64,000 nucleotides of DNA from CAXBGS01 sp963975425 (GCA_963975425.1 CAXBGS010000001.1:1302001-1366000); one strand, 5' to 3'. Positions 43,404 through 53,516 are shown, counted from the stretch's first letter. The notes: generated from the letters alone by a model not told the origin. Program-made: numbers and translations.

Positions 43404-43573
43404 ACCTGCGAGAATGTTGCCGATGTTGGCCGCTGACCATGAGTTCGCGACCGTGGCGGCGGTTAACCCAAGTCAAGTACGCTAACGGCATCCTGTTTCC
43501 AGCAATCCTAATTGCGGAAGCTGCGGTTGCGGTAATTACGTTCCGTTTAGAGCAGATGAGTCATTCCGCTTGA
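43400..43573 (+). CDS. Small putative membrane protein, translation-coupled
   Basis: A 57-codon frame whose ATG overlaps the polymerase stop (ATGA) and whose TGA overlaps the TTG start of the next glycosyltransferase (TTGA). The double overlap is the main evidence that it is translated. The N-terminal half is basic with three Cys (MNLRECCRCW). The C-terminal half has one hydrophobic stretch (GILFPAILIAEAAVAVITFR). No domain recognised. It could be a small accessory subunit of the polymerase, or only a translational relay between the two larger genes. Confidence 0.5.
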   Translation: MNLRECCRCWPLTMSSRPWRRLTQVKYANGILFPAILIAEAAVAVITFRLEQMSHSA

Positions 43574-44757
43574 AGATTCAGCTCTGTAATCACACATTCG
43601 AAAATTCTGATGGACAGGGTGGAGTCAATCAGCGGGTTGCAGACGCACTTTCGATCAATCACTGGGTCATTAGAGTGGCATCGGACAGTACTGGCGACAA
43701 ACGGTTGTCGGTTCGGCCATGGCTTCCGACGCCGATCCGACACCAGTGTTTTGCTTTAAAACTTTGCGTTTACCTTTTTCCTGCTGGGGACGAGCTGCTG
43801 ATTTGCAATGGTGCGATGACGTACGTGTCCACTGACATCAATATTTCGCACTTTGTCCACAGTGCTTGGATGCACGCAGATGGACACGATTGGAACCAAC
43901 GCAAGTCACTAAGATCTGGCTATCAGTGGCTGGTTACTCGGCTAAATTCCGTGCTGGAAAAATGTGCGTATCGTACAGCAAGACATGTCGTCGCTGTAAG
44001 TCACTCTGTTCGCGATGACTTGATCAAATTTGCTGGCGTTGACGCGCAAAAGATCACCGTCATTCCAAATGGTTTGGACACAAGGCGATTCACGAAGACA
44101 ACTTCGTCACCATCTTGGCGGACCGATCTTCCATACGGTTCCTTGATCATTGGGTTCTGTGGCGGATTGAAGACACGACGAAAGAATCTCGACGTATTGA
44201 TTGATGTCATGAAATCGCTCCCTAGCAACATTCATCTTGCCGTGGCCGGAGCCTACGAGGGAGGGCCGTACTCTGAGGAGATCCGTTCCGGCGGTTTTGC
44301 GGACCGCATTCACCTGCTCGGACCTGTTGACGATATGCCAGCTTTCTACAAGGGCTGCGACCTTTTCGTCTGCGTATCGCACTACGAGCCATGGGGGCAA
44401 GTCGTTACCGAAGCGATGGCGTCCGGATTACCAGTCATTGTATCTCGCAACGTCGGGGCTTCATCTGCCATAAAACACGGTGAAAATGGTTTGCTCATCG
44501 ATTCGCCTCGAGACGCTCTTGGATTATCCGTCGCGATCCGCGAGCTGACGATTGACTCGTGCAAGCGAGATGTACTTGGAAGTGCGGCGAGCAAGTCTGC
44601 CCTAGCTTTCGATTGGGAAAGAGTCGGAGAACGATATCTCGAATTGGTCAATGGCATGATTCCGCATGCAGGGATTGGTCGAAGCGTTGCCGATTCTGAC
44701 GGCGAATCGTGCGAAGCCTTATCAGAACGTCAAGCCGCGATAGAGGCTGTTGAATGA
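43570..44757 (+). CDS. GT4 family glycosyltransferase
   Basis: A 395-residue GT-B protein from a TTG at 43570. The N-terminal Gly loop is in NSDGQGGVNQRVADAL. The mid segment CAYRTARHVVAVSHSVRDDL is typical of the family. The C-terminal half begins at SLIIGFCGGLKTRRKNLDVL, with EX7E in HYEPWGQVVTEAMASGLPVI and then HGENGLLID. Retaining transferase for the repeat unit. Overlaps the next GT gene by 4 bp (ATGA). No membrane segment. Confidence 0.93.
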   Translation: MKIQLCNHTFENSDGQGGVNQRVADALSINHWVIRVASDSTGDKRLSVRPWLPTPIRHQCFALKLCVYLFPAGDELLICNGAMTYVSTDINISHFVHSAWMHADGHDWNQRKSLRSGYQWLVTRLNSVLEKCAYRTARHVVAVSHSVRDDLIKFAGVDAQKITVIPNGLDTRRFTKTTSSPSWRTDLPYGSLIIGFCGGLKTRRKNLDVLIDVMKSLPSNIHLAVAGAYEGGPYSEEIRSGGFADRIHLLGPVDDMPAFYKGCDLFVCVSHYEPWGQVVTEAMASGLPVIVSRNVGASSAIKHGENGLLIDSPRDALGLSVAIRELTIDSCKRDVLGSAASKSALAFDWERVGERYLELVNGMIPHAGIGRSVADSDGESCEALSERQAAIEAVE

Positions 44758-45986
44758 GCTCAATGCTCGACGAACGTAGAAACAGCTTGGCCTCCTCAAT
44801 GTCGCTCGCACAGCTGGGAATGGGTTGGTTGTCGGACCAAGCTGGAGGACTAAATCGCTATTTCTATGACTTTCTGCACGAGTTGCAGAAACGTGAAATT
44901 GACGCAGAGAGCTGGGTCGCTGGCCCAATTGACCTGCAGACCGACGTTGGTGTTCACCCTTTTGCTCGGCGCGACGCCTCGTTACTGAGTCGACTATGTG
45001 CGGCGCGACGCCTACTGAAGAGGATTGCCGAAAACCCCCCAGACGTTCTAGCGAGCCACTTCGCACTCTACATGGCCCCAGGGTTCGATTATCTGCGAGA
45101 CATCCCCATCGTCTGTCACTTTCATGGGCCCTGGGCCGATGAAGCAGAATGCGAAGGTGACCGTGGACTCTCCAATCGCTTTAAACGCTTAATCGAACAA
45201 ACGACTTATCATCGTGCGGATCGTTTGATCACGCTCTCGCAGGCGTTCGCCGATGTTCTTGTCAATCGATACGGCGTTGACTCCCATCGTATTCGTGTGA
45301 TCCCCGGCGGAGTTGACCTCGATCGATTCAATGTGATTTCGTCACGCTGTCAAGCAAGACAGCGACTCAGTTGGGATGTCGACGGGCCCATACTCTTATG
45401 CGTTCGCCGACTCGTGCCACGCATGGGGATTGAGCGGCTCATAGACGCGATGGCCGACGTCGTGAAAGCAAGTCCAAATGTCCGGCTGATGATCGGGGGT
45501 CGAGGGCCATTGGCCGAATCGCTGCAATCATATATCGAATCTAGAGATCTTGCCCAGCATGTTTGCCTGCTGGGTTTTATCGACGATGACCTGCTTCCGA
45601 CAGCCTATCGCGCTGCTGATTTTTCTGTTGTTCCTACGGTCGCTTTAGAAGGGTTCGGATTAACCGTCGCCGAATCACTGGCATCGGGCACACCCTGCTT
45701 AGTCACGCCCGTCGGTGGGCTACCTGAAGTGGTGAACGCGTTGTCGCAGGCTTTGATTTTCAGATCGACTTCGGTCGAAGATATTGCGACGGGCATCAAC
45801 GCGGCGCTAGCGAATCCGTCGTCGTTTCCGGATGCGCTCACATGCCGCGCTTATGCGGAAACTCATTTTGACTGGAGCCGGATCGTCGAACAGGTTCTCG
45901 AGGTCTATCAGGAAGCGATTGCAAGCAGAATCGATATTTCGCGGCCAAGCACAGTGAGTGATGTGAATGCAAATGCCGCATTCTAA
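44754..45986 (+). CDS. GT4 family glycosyltransferase
   Basis: A 410-residue GT-B protein starting in the ATGA overlap with the previous gene. N-terminal loop GWLSDQAGGLNRYFYDFLHE, then ADRLITLSQAFADVLVNRYG, donor-site IRVIPGGVDLDRFN, LLCVRRLVPRMGIERLIDAM, and EX7E in ALEGFGLTVAESLASGTPCL. All motifs are standard. One of three consecutive GT4 genes here. The donor cannot be read from sequence. Confidence 0.94.
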   Translation: MSSMLDERRNSLASSMSLAQLGMGWLSDQAGGLNRYFYDFLHELQKREIDAESWVAGPIDLQTDVGVHPFARRDASLLSRLCAARRLLKRIAENPPDVLASHFALYMAPGFDYLRDIPIVCHFHGPWADEAECEGDRGLSNRFKRLIEQTTYHRADRLITLSQAFADVLVNRYGVDSHRIRVIPGGVDLDRFNVISSRCQARQRLSWDVDGPILLCVRRLVPRMGIERLIDAMADVVKASPNVRLMIGGRGPLAESLQSYIESRDLAQHVCLLGFIDDDLLPTAYRAADFSVVPTVALEGFGLTVAESLASGTPCLVTPVGGLPEVVNALSQALIFRSTSVEDIATGINAALANPSSFPDALTCRAYAETHFDWSRIVEQVLEVYQEAIASRIDISRPSTVSDVNANAAF

Positions 45987-46007
45987 ATTTCAAGATCGGA
46001 TCGTCTC

Positions 46008-47186
46008 GTGACACGCGTCGCTTTCGTTGATCAAACATCCAAGATGGGCGGCGCGGAATGGAGTCTGTTGGACATCGTTACCGAGCGACGAAAATCATTT
46101 GACGATCGAGTTGTCTTATTCGAGGATGGCGATTTTGCGGATCGATTGCGTGATCAATCGATTGACGTGCGAATCTGTTCTTTACTCGGTCCATCCAGAA
46201 GTGTGAAGCGCGAATCTGGTTGGTGGCGACAGCTTGGATCAATGACTTCCGTTTGGCGGCAAGCCTCCGACTTGGCAGAAGCCGCAGTTGACATGGACAT
46301 CCTGTACGCCAACACGATGAAAGCTTTTGTCGTCTCGGCAGTCGCATCGCGCCGAACGGGGATACCGTTGATTTTTCATCTGCGTGATATTCTTTCGCCG
46401 GCCCACTTCAGCCGGATTAATCGTCGGATCGTGCAGGCAATTTGCCGTTTCGTGAATGTTACGGTGATCGCAAATTCAGAAGCGACCGCGGCTGAATTCC
46501 GGAGGCTGGTCGGTGACAAAGTGGATACGCAAGTCGTATACAACGGAATTAGTTCAGAGCCATTCGATCGGGCCGTCGCCAATAGCGCCACGCTTGCGAC
46601 GAAGTTAAGGCAATCGCTGGGGATCGATCACGGTGTGAAAGTGATTGGCGTCTTCGGTCGCTTGGCCCGTTGGAAAGGACAGCACGTCGCGATCGAGGCA
46701 ATGGTCGATCGTCCCGATTGGCATCTGCTGATCGTTGGCAAGGCATTGTTTGGCGAAGACGAATACGCGGATCAATTGCGACGTTTGGTCAAGAAGAAGC
46801 GGATCGAACACCGTATCCATTTTTTGGGTTTTCGGTCCGACATTCCTGAGGTTATGCAAGGCTGTGATCTCGTTTTACACACATCCATCGACCCCGAGCC
46901 GTTCGGTCGCGTCATTGCCGAGGCGATGCTGGCGAGTCGTCCCGTTGTTGCCGCAAATGCGGGAGGCGTAACAGAAATTATTGATCACGGTTCCACCGGC
47001 TGGTTGGCGCCCCCGGGCGATGCCAATGCGACGCGCGATGCGAGCGAAATAGCGATTTTGAAATCGGATTCATCGATGATTAGCCGCGCGCGGGATTTCG
47101 CTCGATCGCAGTTCGATTTGTTTGATCGAGCCGAGGAATTGAGTCGCGTGATCGATAGAGTGTCAACAATCTCGGGAAAGTCATGA
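46008..47186 (+). CDS. GT4 family glycosyltransferase
   Basis: A 392-residue GT-B protein from GTG 46008. N-terminal loop DQTSKMGGAEWSLLDIVTER, middle TVIANSEATAAEFRRLVGDK, C-terminal half from VIGVFGRLARWKGQHVAIEA, EX7E in DPEPFGRVIAEAMLASRPVV and then EIIDHGSTGWLAPPGDA. Last glycosyltransferase of the run. A 490-bp gap then separates the sugar-transfer genes from the chain-length/kinase gene. Confidence 0.94.
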   Translation: MTRVAFVDQTSKMGGAEWSLLDIVTERRKSFDDRVVLFEDGDFADRLRDQSIDVRICSLLGPSRSVKRESGWWRQLGSMTSVWRQASDLAEAAVDMDILYANTMKAFVVSAVASRRTGIPLIFHLRDILSPAHFSRINRRIVQAICRFVNVTVIANSEATAAEFRRLVGDKVDTQVVYNGISSEPFDRAVANSATLATKLRQSLGIDHGVKVIGVFGRLARWKGQHVAIEAMVDRPDWHLLIVGKALFGEDEYADQLRRLVKKKRIEHRIHFLGFRSDIPEVMQGCDLVLHTSIDPEPFGRVIAEAMLASRPVVAANAGGVTEIIDHGSTGWLAPPGDANATRDASEIAILKSDSSMISRARDFARSQFDLFDRAEELSRVIDRVSTISGKS

Positions 47187-47672
47187 GGACGCAATCGAGG
47201 CGAAACGAATCTGGTTCGAAATCAACTTGGGGCTGCTCTGGGTTTGGGTCCGAACGTTGGTCCCGATTGGTGCGCTGGTAAATCCACTGTCTCGAGCTTC
47301 AGGATTTTCGTTGGTTCTTTCGTCGCTGAGAGAACGAATAGATGAGTGCATTTCAAGGGAACTTCCGTCAAGAACGAAGATTGGCGTTCGAGCGACGTGG
47401 CTAAACGCTTGATGGATCGATGCAGCGTCGCATCTAAGCTCTTGCAATTCTGCTCGCAAGCCTTTCGCGATGATTCGCCTGATGGACTTGTCCCGCAGGC
47501 AATATCGGAGAGAACAACAGCGCGCACCGAGCATCTATCGGGAAAGCATTTTCACTGATTGATCTGTCTTCAGCCGGTATCAACCAACATTGCTCGCCAA
47601 CCGATTTTTTATCGTCGCTTTTTCGTCAGGCGCCGTTCGTTCGACAATTCAGACACAGAAGGATGTAGTCTC
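47187..47672. other. Intergenic stretch before the Wzz–kinase gene
   Basis: About 490 bp. Open frames on both strands show no consistent protein pattern. The 114 bp upstream of the kinase start are open in frame with it but carry no family similarity. A separate promoter for the kinase–exosortase part may lie here; no element was identified. Confidence 0.45.
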
Positions 47673-50177
47673 GTGCATATGAATCAACCCGCCGCTTCGG
47701 CGGTTCGCACGGAAGTTCAGATTCAGTCTCGTTCCGCGGCAGTTCCGACGTCCTCAATCATTCAACTTGACTTTTTCAAGATCGCTTGGAGCGCAAAGTG
47801 GTTGCTCCTCTTAGGAACAACCATTGGCCTTGGGGCTGGCTATTTTGCGTACACCAAGAGTACGCCGATGTATCGATCGGCGGCAAAAATTCAGATCATC
47901 GATTCGGCTGTGAAACAGATGCCTGTTGACCAATTGGATTCAGGGATCGCGGCTCGCAATTTAAATGATGAGATGCTTGTACTTCGCAGCGAACACTTGC
48001 TTCTTCGGGCGGCTGAGATCGGCGAGCTAAAGACCAGCGATGAATTCGGTGAATTGAGTCTTCCTTCGATCGCTACCTTGTTATCGGCATCTGAACATCT
48101 GGTCGTTGGCCCCGCAACCGATGCGAAAGGTACAAGCATTTTTTCGATCCAATTTGACAGTCCATCGCCGGAAACCAGCCAACGCGTAACCCAAGCGATT
48201 GTTGACGCGTATGAGGCTCACCTGCGCCAGGAGTATCGCAACGTGGGTCAGGAAGCAATCGACCTGATTCAGGCGGCTCGTATCGAAGTCGCTAAGAAAC
48301 TGGAAGAGCTTGAAGCGGAATTTGCGAACTTTCGAAGCACTTCCGAGTTGGTTTATCGTGGTGATGAAGTGACAAGTGTGCATCGCGACAACGCTGATAA
48401 GTTCTTGATGCAAACACAGTCGTTACTGATCCGCCGCGCGAACCTGGCGGCTGTCATTAGTTCTTCTAAACGTGCAATCCATTCGGGTATGTCCAAAGAA
48501 TCCGTGCTGATTGCACTGCGGCAAAGCACAAATGCCGCTAACAATGGCTCCATTGAAGACGTTCGCAAGAGCTGGGAGATTGAAAAGTTGCGAACGGCCC
48601 CGGTCGTCTCGGTTGCTGATCAAATGCGTCAAGAAGCCCTGCTGCCACTCGAGCTAGAAAGGCAGACCCTTGTAAGCACGGTGGGGTTGCAACACCCGGC
48701 GATTGATACGATTGACAGACGGATCGAGGTCATCCGTAGAACGATTCAGGAGGTTGCGAAAACGGAAAGTGAACGTCGCGATGAGCTTGATCAAGCGATG
48801 ACGGCAGCTGAAGAAATGCAAGGGATCGACCATGACCGAGAAGTGCAACTAAAAACCGCGATTCAACACGCCGTCGCCGCCATTCAACAACAAATGTCTG
48901 CGGTTGACGATGAACTAAGGACCGTCACGAAAGCCAGCGACGCCGAACTTGCCGCGGCAAAACGAGAGAGTGCCGCCGAGTTGAAATCCGCTCAGATGAT
49001 GCGTGAAATCGAGCGGCAACAACAATTGTATGACCGGATTATGGCGAGGTTAGACGAAGTGAATTTGATGTCCGGTGGTAATGGATTGAAGCTGTTTCCG
49101 TTGAACAATGCGAAGCTTGGATATCAAGTAGAACCATCGTTGGCCAAGTGCTTGTTGATGGGCGGATTTGCCGGATGGATGCTAGCCGCCGGATTGGCGT
49201 TGCTCTGTGAGTTGTCCGATCGTTCCTACCGCAGTGCCGGGGAAATCGTGCGGCACACACGCGTCCCTGTCATCGGTCACGTCCCCGTACTTAAAGCCGC
49301 CACGTCATCCAATACAGTGAAAGACCTGGGATTAGATCCTTTGCTGTGTACGTTCTTTGACACCAAGAGCCCACGCGCCGAGGCTTTTCGCTCGCTTCGA
49401 ACGGCTGTTTACTTTAGTAACCAGTCGGACAGTGGTCACCAAGTGCTGCAGGTAACCAGTGCCGCACCTTCGGAAGGCAAGACCACCGTTGCGTGTAACC
49501 TGGCGATAGCGATGGCGCAATCCGGTCGTAGCGTGTTGTTACTAGATGCCGACATGCGTCGACCTAGGGTCGGCAAAGTCATGAACCTTCATGATGAAAC
49601 AGGTACGTCTTGGGCGCTCGAACAAGCGACCGACGATCGTCACGACCTGGATCTGACTGTTTGCGAAGCGATCCATGATTCCGAGATTGACAACCTTTCG
49701 GTAATGCCCGCCGGTGCTCGTCCGGACAACCCGGCAGAATTGCTCTCGTCGCGAAATTTTGATCGTTTGCTGTCGTCACTTCGCAAAAAATTTGATTTGA
49801 TCATCATCGATAGCCCACCTTTGTTGGTCGTTAGCGATCCAGCGAATATCGCACCTCGCGTCGACGGCGTATTGCTAGTGGTCCGTCTGCGAAAAAATAT
49901 CAAGCCAGCTATCGCCCAAGCAACACGAATGCTCGAGACATTGCAGGCTAACGTGCTTGGAGTGATCGTTAACGGGGTGGGAAGTCGTGCGGCACGCGGA
50001 TACGGAAAATCGAGTGGCGAAGACGGCCATCTGAATGACAATTCGTTCAAAGGTGGATACGGCTACGCCTACGGAAACAGCATTTCCGTTTCGGGCAAGA
50101 AAGAGTACGACGAGTACCACGAGGATCAGAGTGCGGATTTAACACGCATGAAGACCAATGGGCAAGTGACGGGTTGA
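47673..50177 (+). CDS. Wzz-type chain-length regulator fused to tyrosine autokinase (BY-kinase)
   Basis: About 834 residues. GTG 47673 is preferred because AAGGA (47659–47663) is 9 nt upstream; ATG 47679 is the alternative. Residues ~25–110 hold the Wzz N-terminus with TM1 (WLLLLGTTIGLGAGYFAY). A long coiled-coil periplasmic region follows to ~480, then TM2 near CLLMGGFAGWMLAAGLALLC. The cytoplasmic kinase has Walker A SAAPSEGKTTVACN (about K603), Walker A' VLLLDADMRRP and Walker B LIIIDSPPLLV. The C-terminus is Tyr-rich (GYGYAYGNSISV, KKEYDEYHED), as expected for autophosphorylation. It controls polymer length and export through phosphorylation cycles. The exosortase gene follows after 223 bp. 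Confidence 0.94.
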   Translation: MHMNQPAASAVRTEVQIQSRSAAVPTSSIIQLDFFKIAWSAKWLLLLGTTIGLGAGYFAYTKSTPMYRSAAKIQIIDSAVKQMPVDQLDSGIAARNLNDEMLVLRSEHLLLRAAEIGELKTSDEFGELSLPSIATLLSASEHLVVGPATDAKGTSIFSIQFDSPSPETSQRVTQAIVDAYEAHLRQEYRNVGQEAIDLIQAARIEVAKKLEELEAEFANFRSTSELVYRGDEVTSVHRDNADKFLMQTQSLLIRRANLAAVISSSKRAIHSGMSKESVLIALRQSTNAANNGSIEDVRKSWEIEKLRTAPVVSVADQMRQEALLPLELERQTLVSTVGLQHPAIDTIDRRIEVIRRTIQEVAKTESERRDELDQAMTAAEEMQGIDHDREVQLKTAIQHAVAAIQQQMSAVDDELRTVTKASDAELAAAKRESAAELKSAQMMREIERQQQLYDRIMARLDEVNLMSGGNGLKLFPLNNAKLGYQVEPSLAKCLLMGGFAGWMLAAGLALLCELSDRSYRSAGEIVRHTRVPVIGHVPVLKAATSSNTVKDLGLDPLLCTFFDTKSPRAEAFRSLRTAVYFSNQSDSGHQVLQVTSAAPSEGKTTVACNLAIAMAQSGRSVLLLDADMRRPRVGKVMNLHDETGTSWALEQATDDRHDLDLTVCEAIHDSEIDNLSVMPAGARPDNPAELLSSRNFDRLLSSLRKKFDLIIIDSPPLLVVSDPANIAPRVDGVLLVVRLRKNIKPAIAQATRMLETLQANVLGVIVNGVGSRAARGYGKSSGEDGHLNDNSFKGGYGYAYGNSISVSGKKEYDEYHEDQSADLTRMKTNGQVTG

Positions 50178-50400
50178 AGGATCAGGAAAACGCGGTGCCA
50201 TTGCGTTACCAAATCGGGGAATTGGTGACAGCGCATGGGGCACCAATGGGCAATCGCGGGTTCCATCAACGCTGTCACAGCAACTCGAATCGGTCGTTCA
50301 AGCGACACGCAGCAATGGCGATTTCAAAGTCTTGTTGAGACACGCCCCTTATTTGACTCACAGCAGCGAACCACATTCCCTGACACGGTAAATTTTCGAT

Positions 50401-52161
50401 ATGTCCACTTTGTCTAATAATACAAGCGTCGCTGCGCGGCCCGGAATGTATCCCGTGAAGGCCTCTGATGTGGCTCCAGTGCAATTGTGGGCCACTGTTG
50501 CGGTCGGCTTGGTGATTGCATTGTTGCCGCTTTGGTACACCTATGCAGCTTGGTCGTGGAAGGACGGCCACTATCAATATTTCCCATTGTTGCTTGGATT
50601 TGTCGGATTGTTGTATTGGCAGCGTTTTGCCGAATGCGAACTCCGTCGAACCGCCCCCAGCGTTTTTTTAGTACTGTTGGGACTTGTGTTGGTAATCACC
50701 ATGATCGCCGCTGGACTGTTACTTTTCAGCGGCTTTATCGGAATCATAGCTACCATTTTTGCAGCGTGCGTAGGCACGTACATTGCGATCGGTCGTGGTG
50801 GAATTGTTGCAATGTCGCCGGTGCTGGCGCTTTTGGTGTTGGCCATCCCGCTGCCGATGGACTTAGACAAGAGTCTGATTTTTCAAATGCAAATTTTGGC
50901 CAGCCGCTTAGCGACTTGGTTGCTGGATGGGGCCGGCGTGATGCACGTTCGCCAAGGTGTGATCCTGATCACCGAGCAGTCGCAGTTTATGACCGAAGAA
51001 GCGTGCAGTGGGGTGCGTTCGCTGTTCTCATCGCTCGCCGTTGTCGCAGTCTACTCGGTGGCCACGAGGCATTGGTGGCCGCGTGTGTTTGTTAATTTGA
51101 TTCAAGCAATCATGTGGGTGGTGTTGGGAAACGCGATTCGTGTCGCTGCAACGGTCTTTCTAGCGGATAACGTTTCGGATTGGTTTGCCAATGGAATCGG
51201 ACATGAATTGTTAAGTTTGCTCATCTTCGCATTCATTCTCGCAATGGTCGCTAGCACCGACCAGATAATCTCTTGGTTCTGTTCTTCGCAGCTGAATGTC
51301 GACTGGACGCAGCAAGATGATCAGCAGGATCGTTTCTCCGGTCGAACGGGTCGAGGTCAGAGTAGTCCAGCGAAGCATTTAACTAACATTGGTGAGTCGT
51401 CATTGTTGGCGAGCTTTCCGCCATTGTCCCGTTCAGCTCGATTGAGCATTTTTTCATTGCTCTTTATTGTGATGCTGCTGGGGTTCCGCGTCGCTTGGGT
51501 CCAAGCTGGATCGGGCGCCGGGTGGATCGCATCTCTTCCAAGGCTACCCGCATCCACCGAGAATGATTTACCGTTGGTTTTGGGTGACTGGAGGCGCGTT
51601 TCGTTTGAGCACGTCCAGCGAGAACGGTCTTCTCTGTTTGCATCCGACTCCTACACCTGGCATTTTCGAAATGGGCAGCAATTTGCAGTGTTGTCGGCCG
51701 ACTGCCCTTGGGCCGAATGGCACAACTTGGCAGCTTGTTATACGGCGGTAGGTTGGGACACATCGATCCAGACTCTTTTGCCGGCGCCGGCCGGGACGAC
51801 CGATCCCATGCTAACTCATTCTGAAATCGAATTGTCAAAACTGGGGAGGAGGCGTGGACTTGTGATCTTTAATGCCGTGGACGCCAACGGTAAGGACGTC
51901 CGCCCGCCTTGGCGCGCGCGTATGAGTGATGCGGAGGGACTTTTGACTTCATTGGTCAGTGAGTCAGCAGCGTCGTTAGGTTTGGGAGCCGAGAAAGAAT
52001 TCGCGATCGAAGGCAACGCATTGCCGGCCACAACAATCCAGCTGTATTCCGAGAAGACCGGGGATTACACCGGCGCGGAGCGTCAATCGCTTCGTGAACT
52101 CTTCGTTGCTGCACGTGGCGCGTTGTTAGAAAGCCCGCGATGGCAGAGTGGGCCGCAATAA
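50401..52161 (+). CDS. Exosortase with C-terminal EpsI-like domain
   Basis: A 586-residue protein. The first ~285 residues form about eight membrane helices with the exosortase triad: Cys202 in MTEEACSGVRSLFSS, Arg247 in VVLGNAIRVAATVF and His268 in GIGHELLSLLIFAF. A charged linker and one more helix (IFSLLFIVMLLGFRVAWV) lead to an extracytoplasmic EpsI-like domain (~375–586; ENDLPLVLGDWRRVSFEHVQ, CPWAEWHNLAACYTAVGWD). Exosortases cut and anchor proteins with PEP-CTERM tails at the envelope. The exosortase/EpsI fusion matches planctomycete types such as the one called XrtU, though that exact subtype is not proven here. Three PEP-CTERM genes lie within 4.6 kb downstream. Confidence 0.9.
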   Translation: MSTLSNNTSVAARPGMYPVKASDVAPVQLWATVAVGLVIALLPLWYTYAAWSWKDGHYQYFPLLLGFVGLLYWQRFAECELRRTAPSVFLVLLGLVLVITMIAAGLLLFSGFIGIIATIFAACVGTYIAIGRGGIVAMSPVLALLVLAIPLPMDLDKSLIFQMQILASRLATWLLDGAGVMHVRQGVILITEQSQFMTEEACSGVRSLFSSLAVVAVYSVATRHWWPRVFVNLIQAIMWVVLGNAIRVAATVFLADNVSDWFANGIGHELLSLLIFAFILAMVASTDQIISWFCSSQLNVDWTQQDDQQDRFSGRTGRGQSSPAKHLTNIGESSLLASFPPLSRSARLSIFSLLFIVMLLGFRVAWVQAGSGAGWIASLPRLPASTENDLPLVLGDWRRVSFEHVQRERSSLFASDSYTWHFRNGQQFAVLSADCPWAEWHNLAACYTAVGWDTSIQTLLPAPAGTTDPMLTHSEIELSKLGRRRGLVIFNAVDANGKDVRPPWRARMSDAEGLLTSLVSESAASLGLGAEKEFAIEGNALPATTIQLYSEKTGDYTGAERQSLRELFVAARGALLESPRWQSGPQ

Positions 52162-52817
52162 TTGCAATTCAGTGATTTCATCATGGCCGAACTATTCGAC
52201 ACTGGGCGTTTGCCGATCGCTCGTCGACCACAGAGCGTCTCGCCGCATTTGTAAGCAGCCCTCTGGCGGGATCAATTCTGCGATGTCCGATTTGAAAGAC
52301 CAATGGCATCGCCGATTGAGTAGCTGAATTCGATGTTAGCTGCATGTATGTCGTGCGACGTTAAGCGTTGGACACGCAAGCAGGAATCGTTCTAGCTAGA
52401 TGAAATGGAAAAGTAGTTCTGAGCAGCCATCAAATGAAGTCCTCACGACGTGCAATGGTCAGGAGTCGTCGTTTCCTTGCGATGAATAGATCAAGTCGGT
52501 CCGCTCGAAATCAACCCGCTAAAGCGTCGTCAATCTAAGCTTCATCGTTTGTTAAGAAGCAAGATTAATTTTGCCGCACCAATATGATCCGATGTTTAGA
52601 TCTTGGCCCTTAGCCAGAGCCAGCGCCGGATGGCAGAGCCGAAGGCGAATGTGAATTCGCAAGGGTCTTGGCGTATCGCGTTAGGCCAGGATTTTTTGAT
52701 TGAATCAGGATCAATCATCGTTACTATCTCTATATCGATCAGTGGGGGCTCGATCGATTACCAATGGCGGAGAGGTATCACAAGTGAGCCCCAATAACTA
52801 TTTCTCCGAGGTTTAAA
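52162..52817. other. Intergenic stretch upstream of the first PEP-CTERM gene
   Basis: 656 bp with no recognised gene. A short element around 52649–52664 (TGTGAATTCGCAAGG) resembles one at 30825–30839 in the C-terminal tail of the fused transferase gene. A polypurine CCGAGG lies just before the PEP-CTERM start. No sigma-54 box could be confirmed by eye. Confidence 0.45.
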
Positions 52818-53495
52818 ATGTTGGTAAGAAGAGTTTTGATGATCGGCCTGTTGGTCGGTCTGGCAGGGTCAACCGCGAAAGCGGATTTGATCATCACAGG
52901 GGTGGTGGATGGGCCACTTTCGGGAGGTGTTCCGAAGGCGATTGAATTTTATGCGACGTCGGACATTCCTGATTTATCGCTGTACGGATTCGGTTCGGCG
53001 AACAACGGAGGAGGTTCTGATGGGCAGGAGTTTACTTTCGCTGGTTCGGCCTCCGCAGGCGACTTCCTGTACTTGGCGTCAGAGTCAACGGGCTTTCAGA
53101 ACTTCTTTGGATTCTCGCCTACGTTCACTTCCGGTGCGGCGGGAATTAATGGCGACGACGCACTGGAGTTGTTCATGAACGATTCAGTCATCGATGTGTT
53201 CGGTGACATCAATACCGACGGCTCCGGCGAGGCATGGGAATATACCGATGGTTGGGCGTACCGGTTAAGTGAAACAGGGCCTGATGGAACGTTGTTTGCG
53301 GTCGGCAATTGGACGTTGTCAGGTCCAGACGCTCTAGATGGTGAGTCGTCGAACGCAACAGCAGCTTCGCCAGTTCCGTTCGGAACCTTTACGACGACCC
53401 CTGTACCCGATCCTTCGTCGCTCGCTCTAGCTATATTCGGCGCGACGGGCGGAGTGTCGCGATATCGTCGCCGCAAAGCCAAGGCTGCTGCCTAA
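52818..53495 (+). CDS. PEP-CTERM protein with VPDP variant sorting motif
   Basis: A 225-residue protein with signal peptide (RVLMIGLLVGLAGSTAKA). The mature part begins LIITGVVDGPLSGGVPKAIE and resembles the lamin-tail-like domain found in many secreted proteins (GDDALELFMNDSVIDVFGDI). The C-terminus is a PEP-CTERM tail: VPDPSSLALAIFGATGGVSR followed by YRRRK. The canonical motif is VPEPSS; here Glu is replaced by Asp. It is expected to be recognised by the exosortase encoded upstream, cut at the motif and released or anchored at the cell surface. A strong terminator follows. Confidence 0.9.
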   Translation: MLVRRVLMIGLLVGLAGSTAKADLIITGVVDGPLSGGVPKAIEFYATSDIPDLSLYGFGSANNGGGSDGQEFTFAGSASAGDFLYLASESTGFQNFFGFSPTFTSGAAGINGDDALELFMNDSVIDVFGDINTDGSGEAWEYTDGWAYRLSETGPDGTLFAVGNWTLSGPDALDGESSNATAASPVPFGTFTTTPVPDPSSLALAIFGATGGVSRYRRRKAKAAA

Positions 53496-53516
53496 AGTTT
53501 TCGCTTGTTTGGATCG

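Noticed and set aside
52400..52817. Sigma-54 promoter for PEP-CTERM genes
   Set aside because: Such promoters occur in other exosortase systems, but no convincing TGGCAC–TTGCW spacing was found here.
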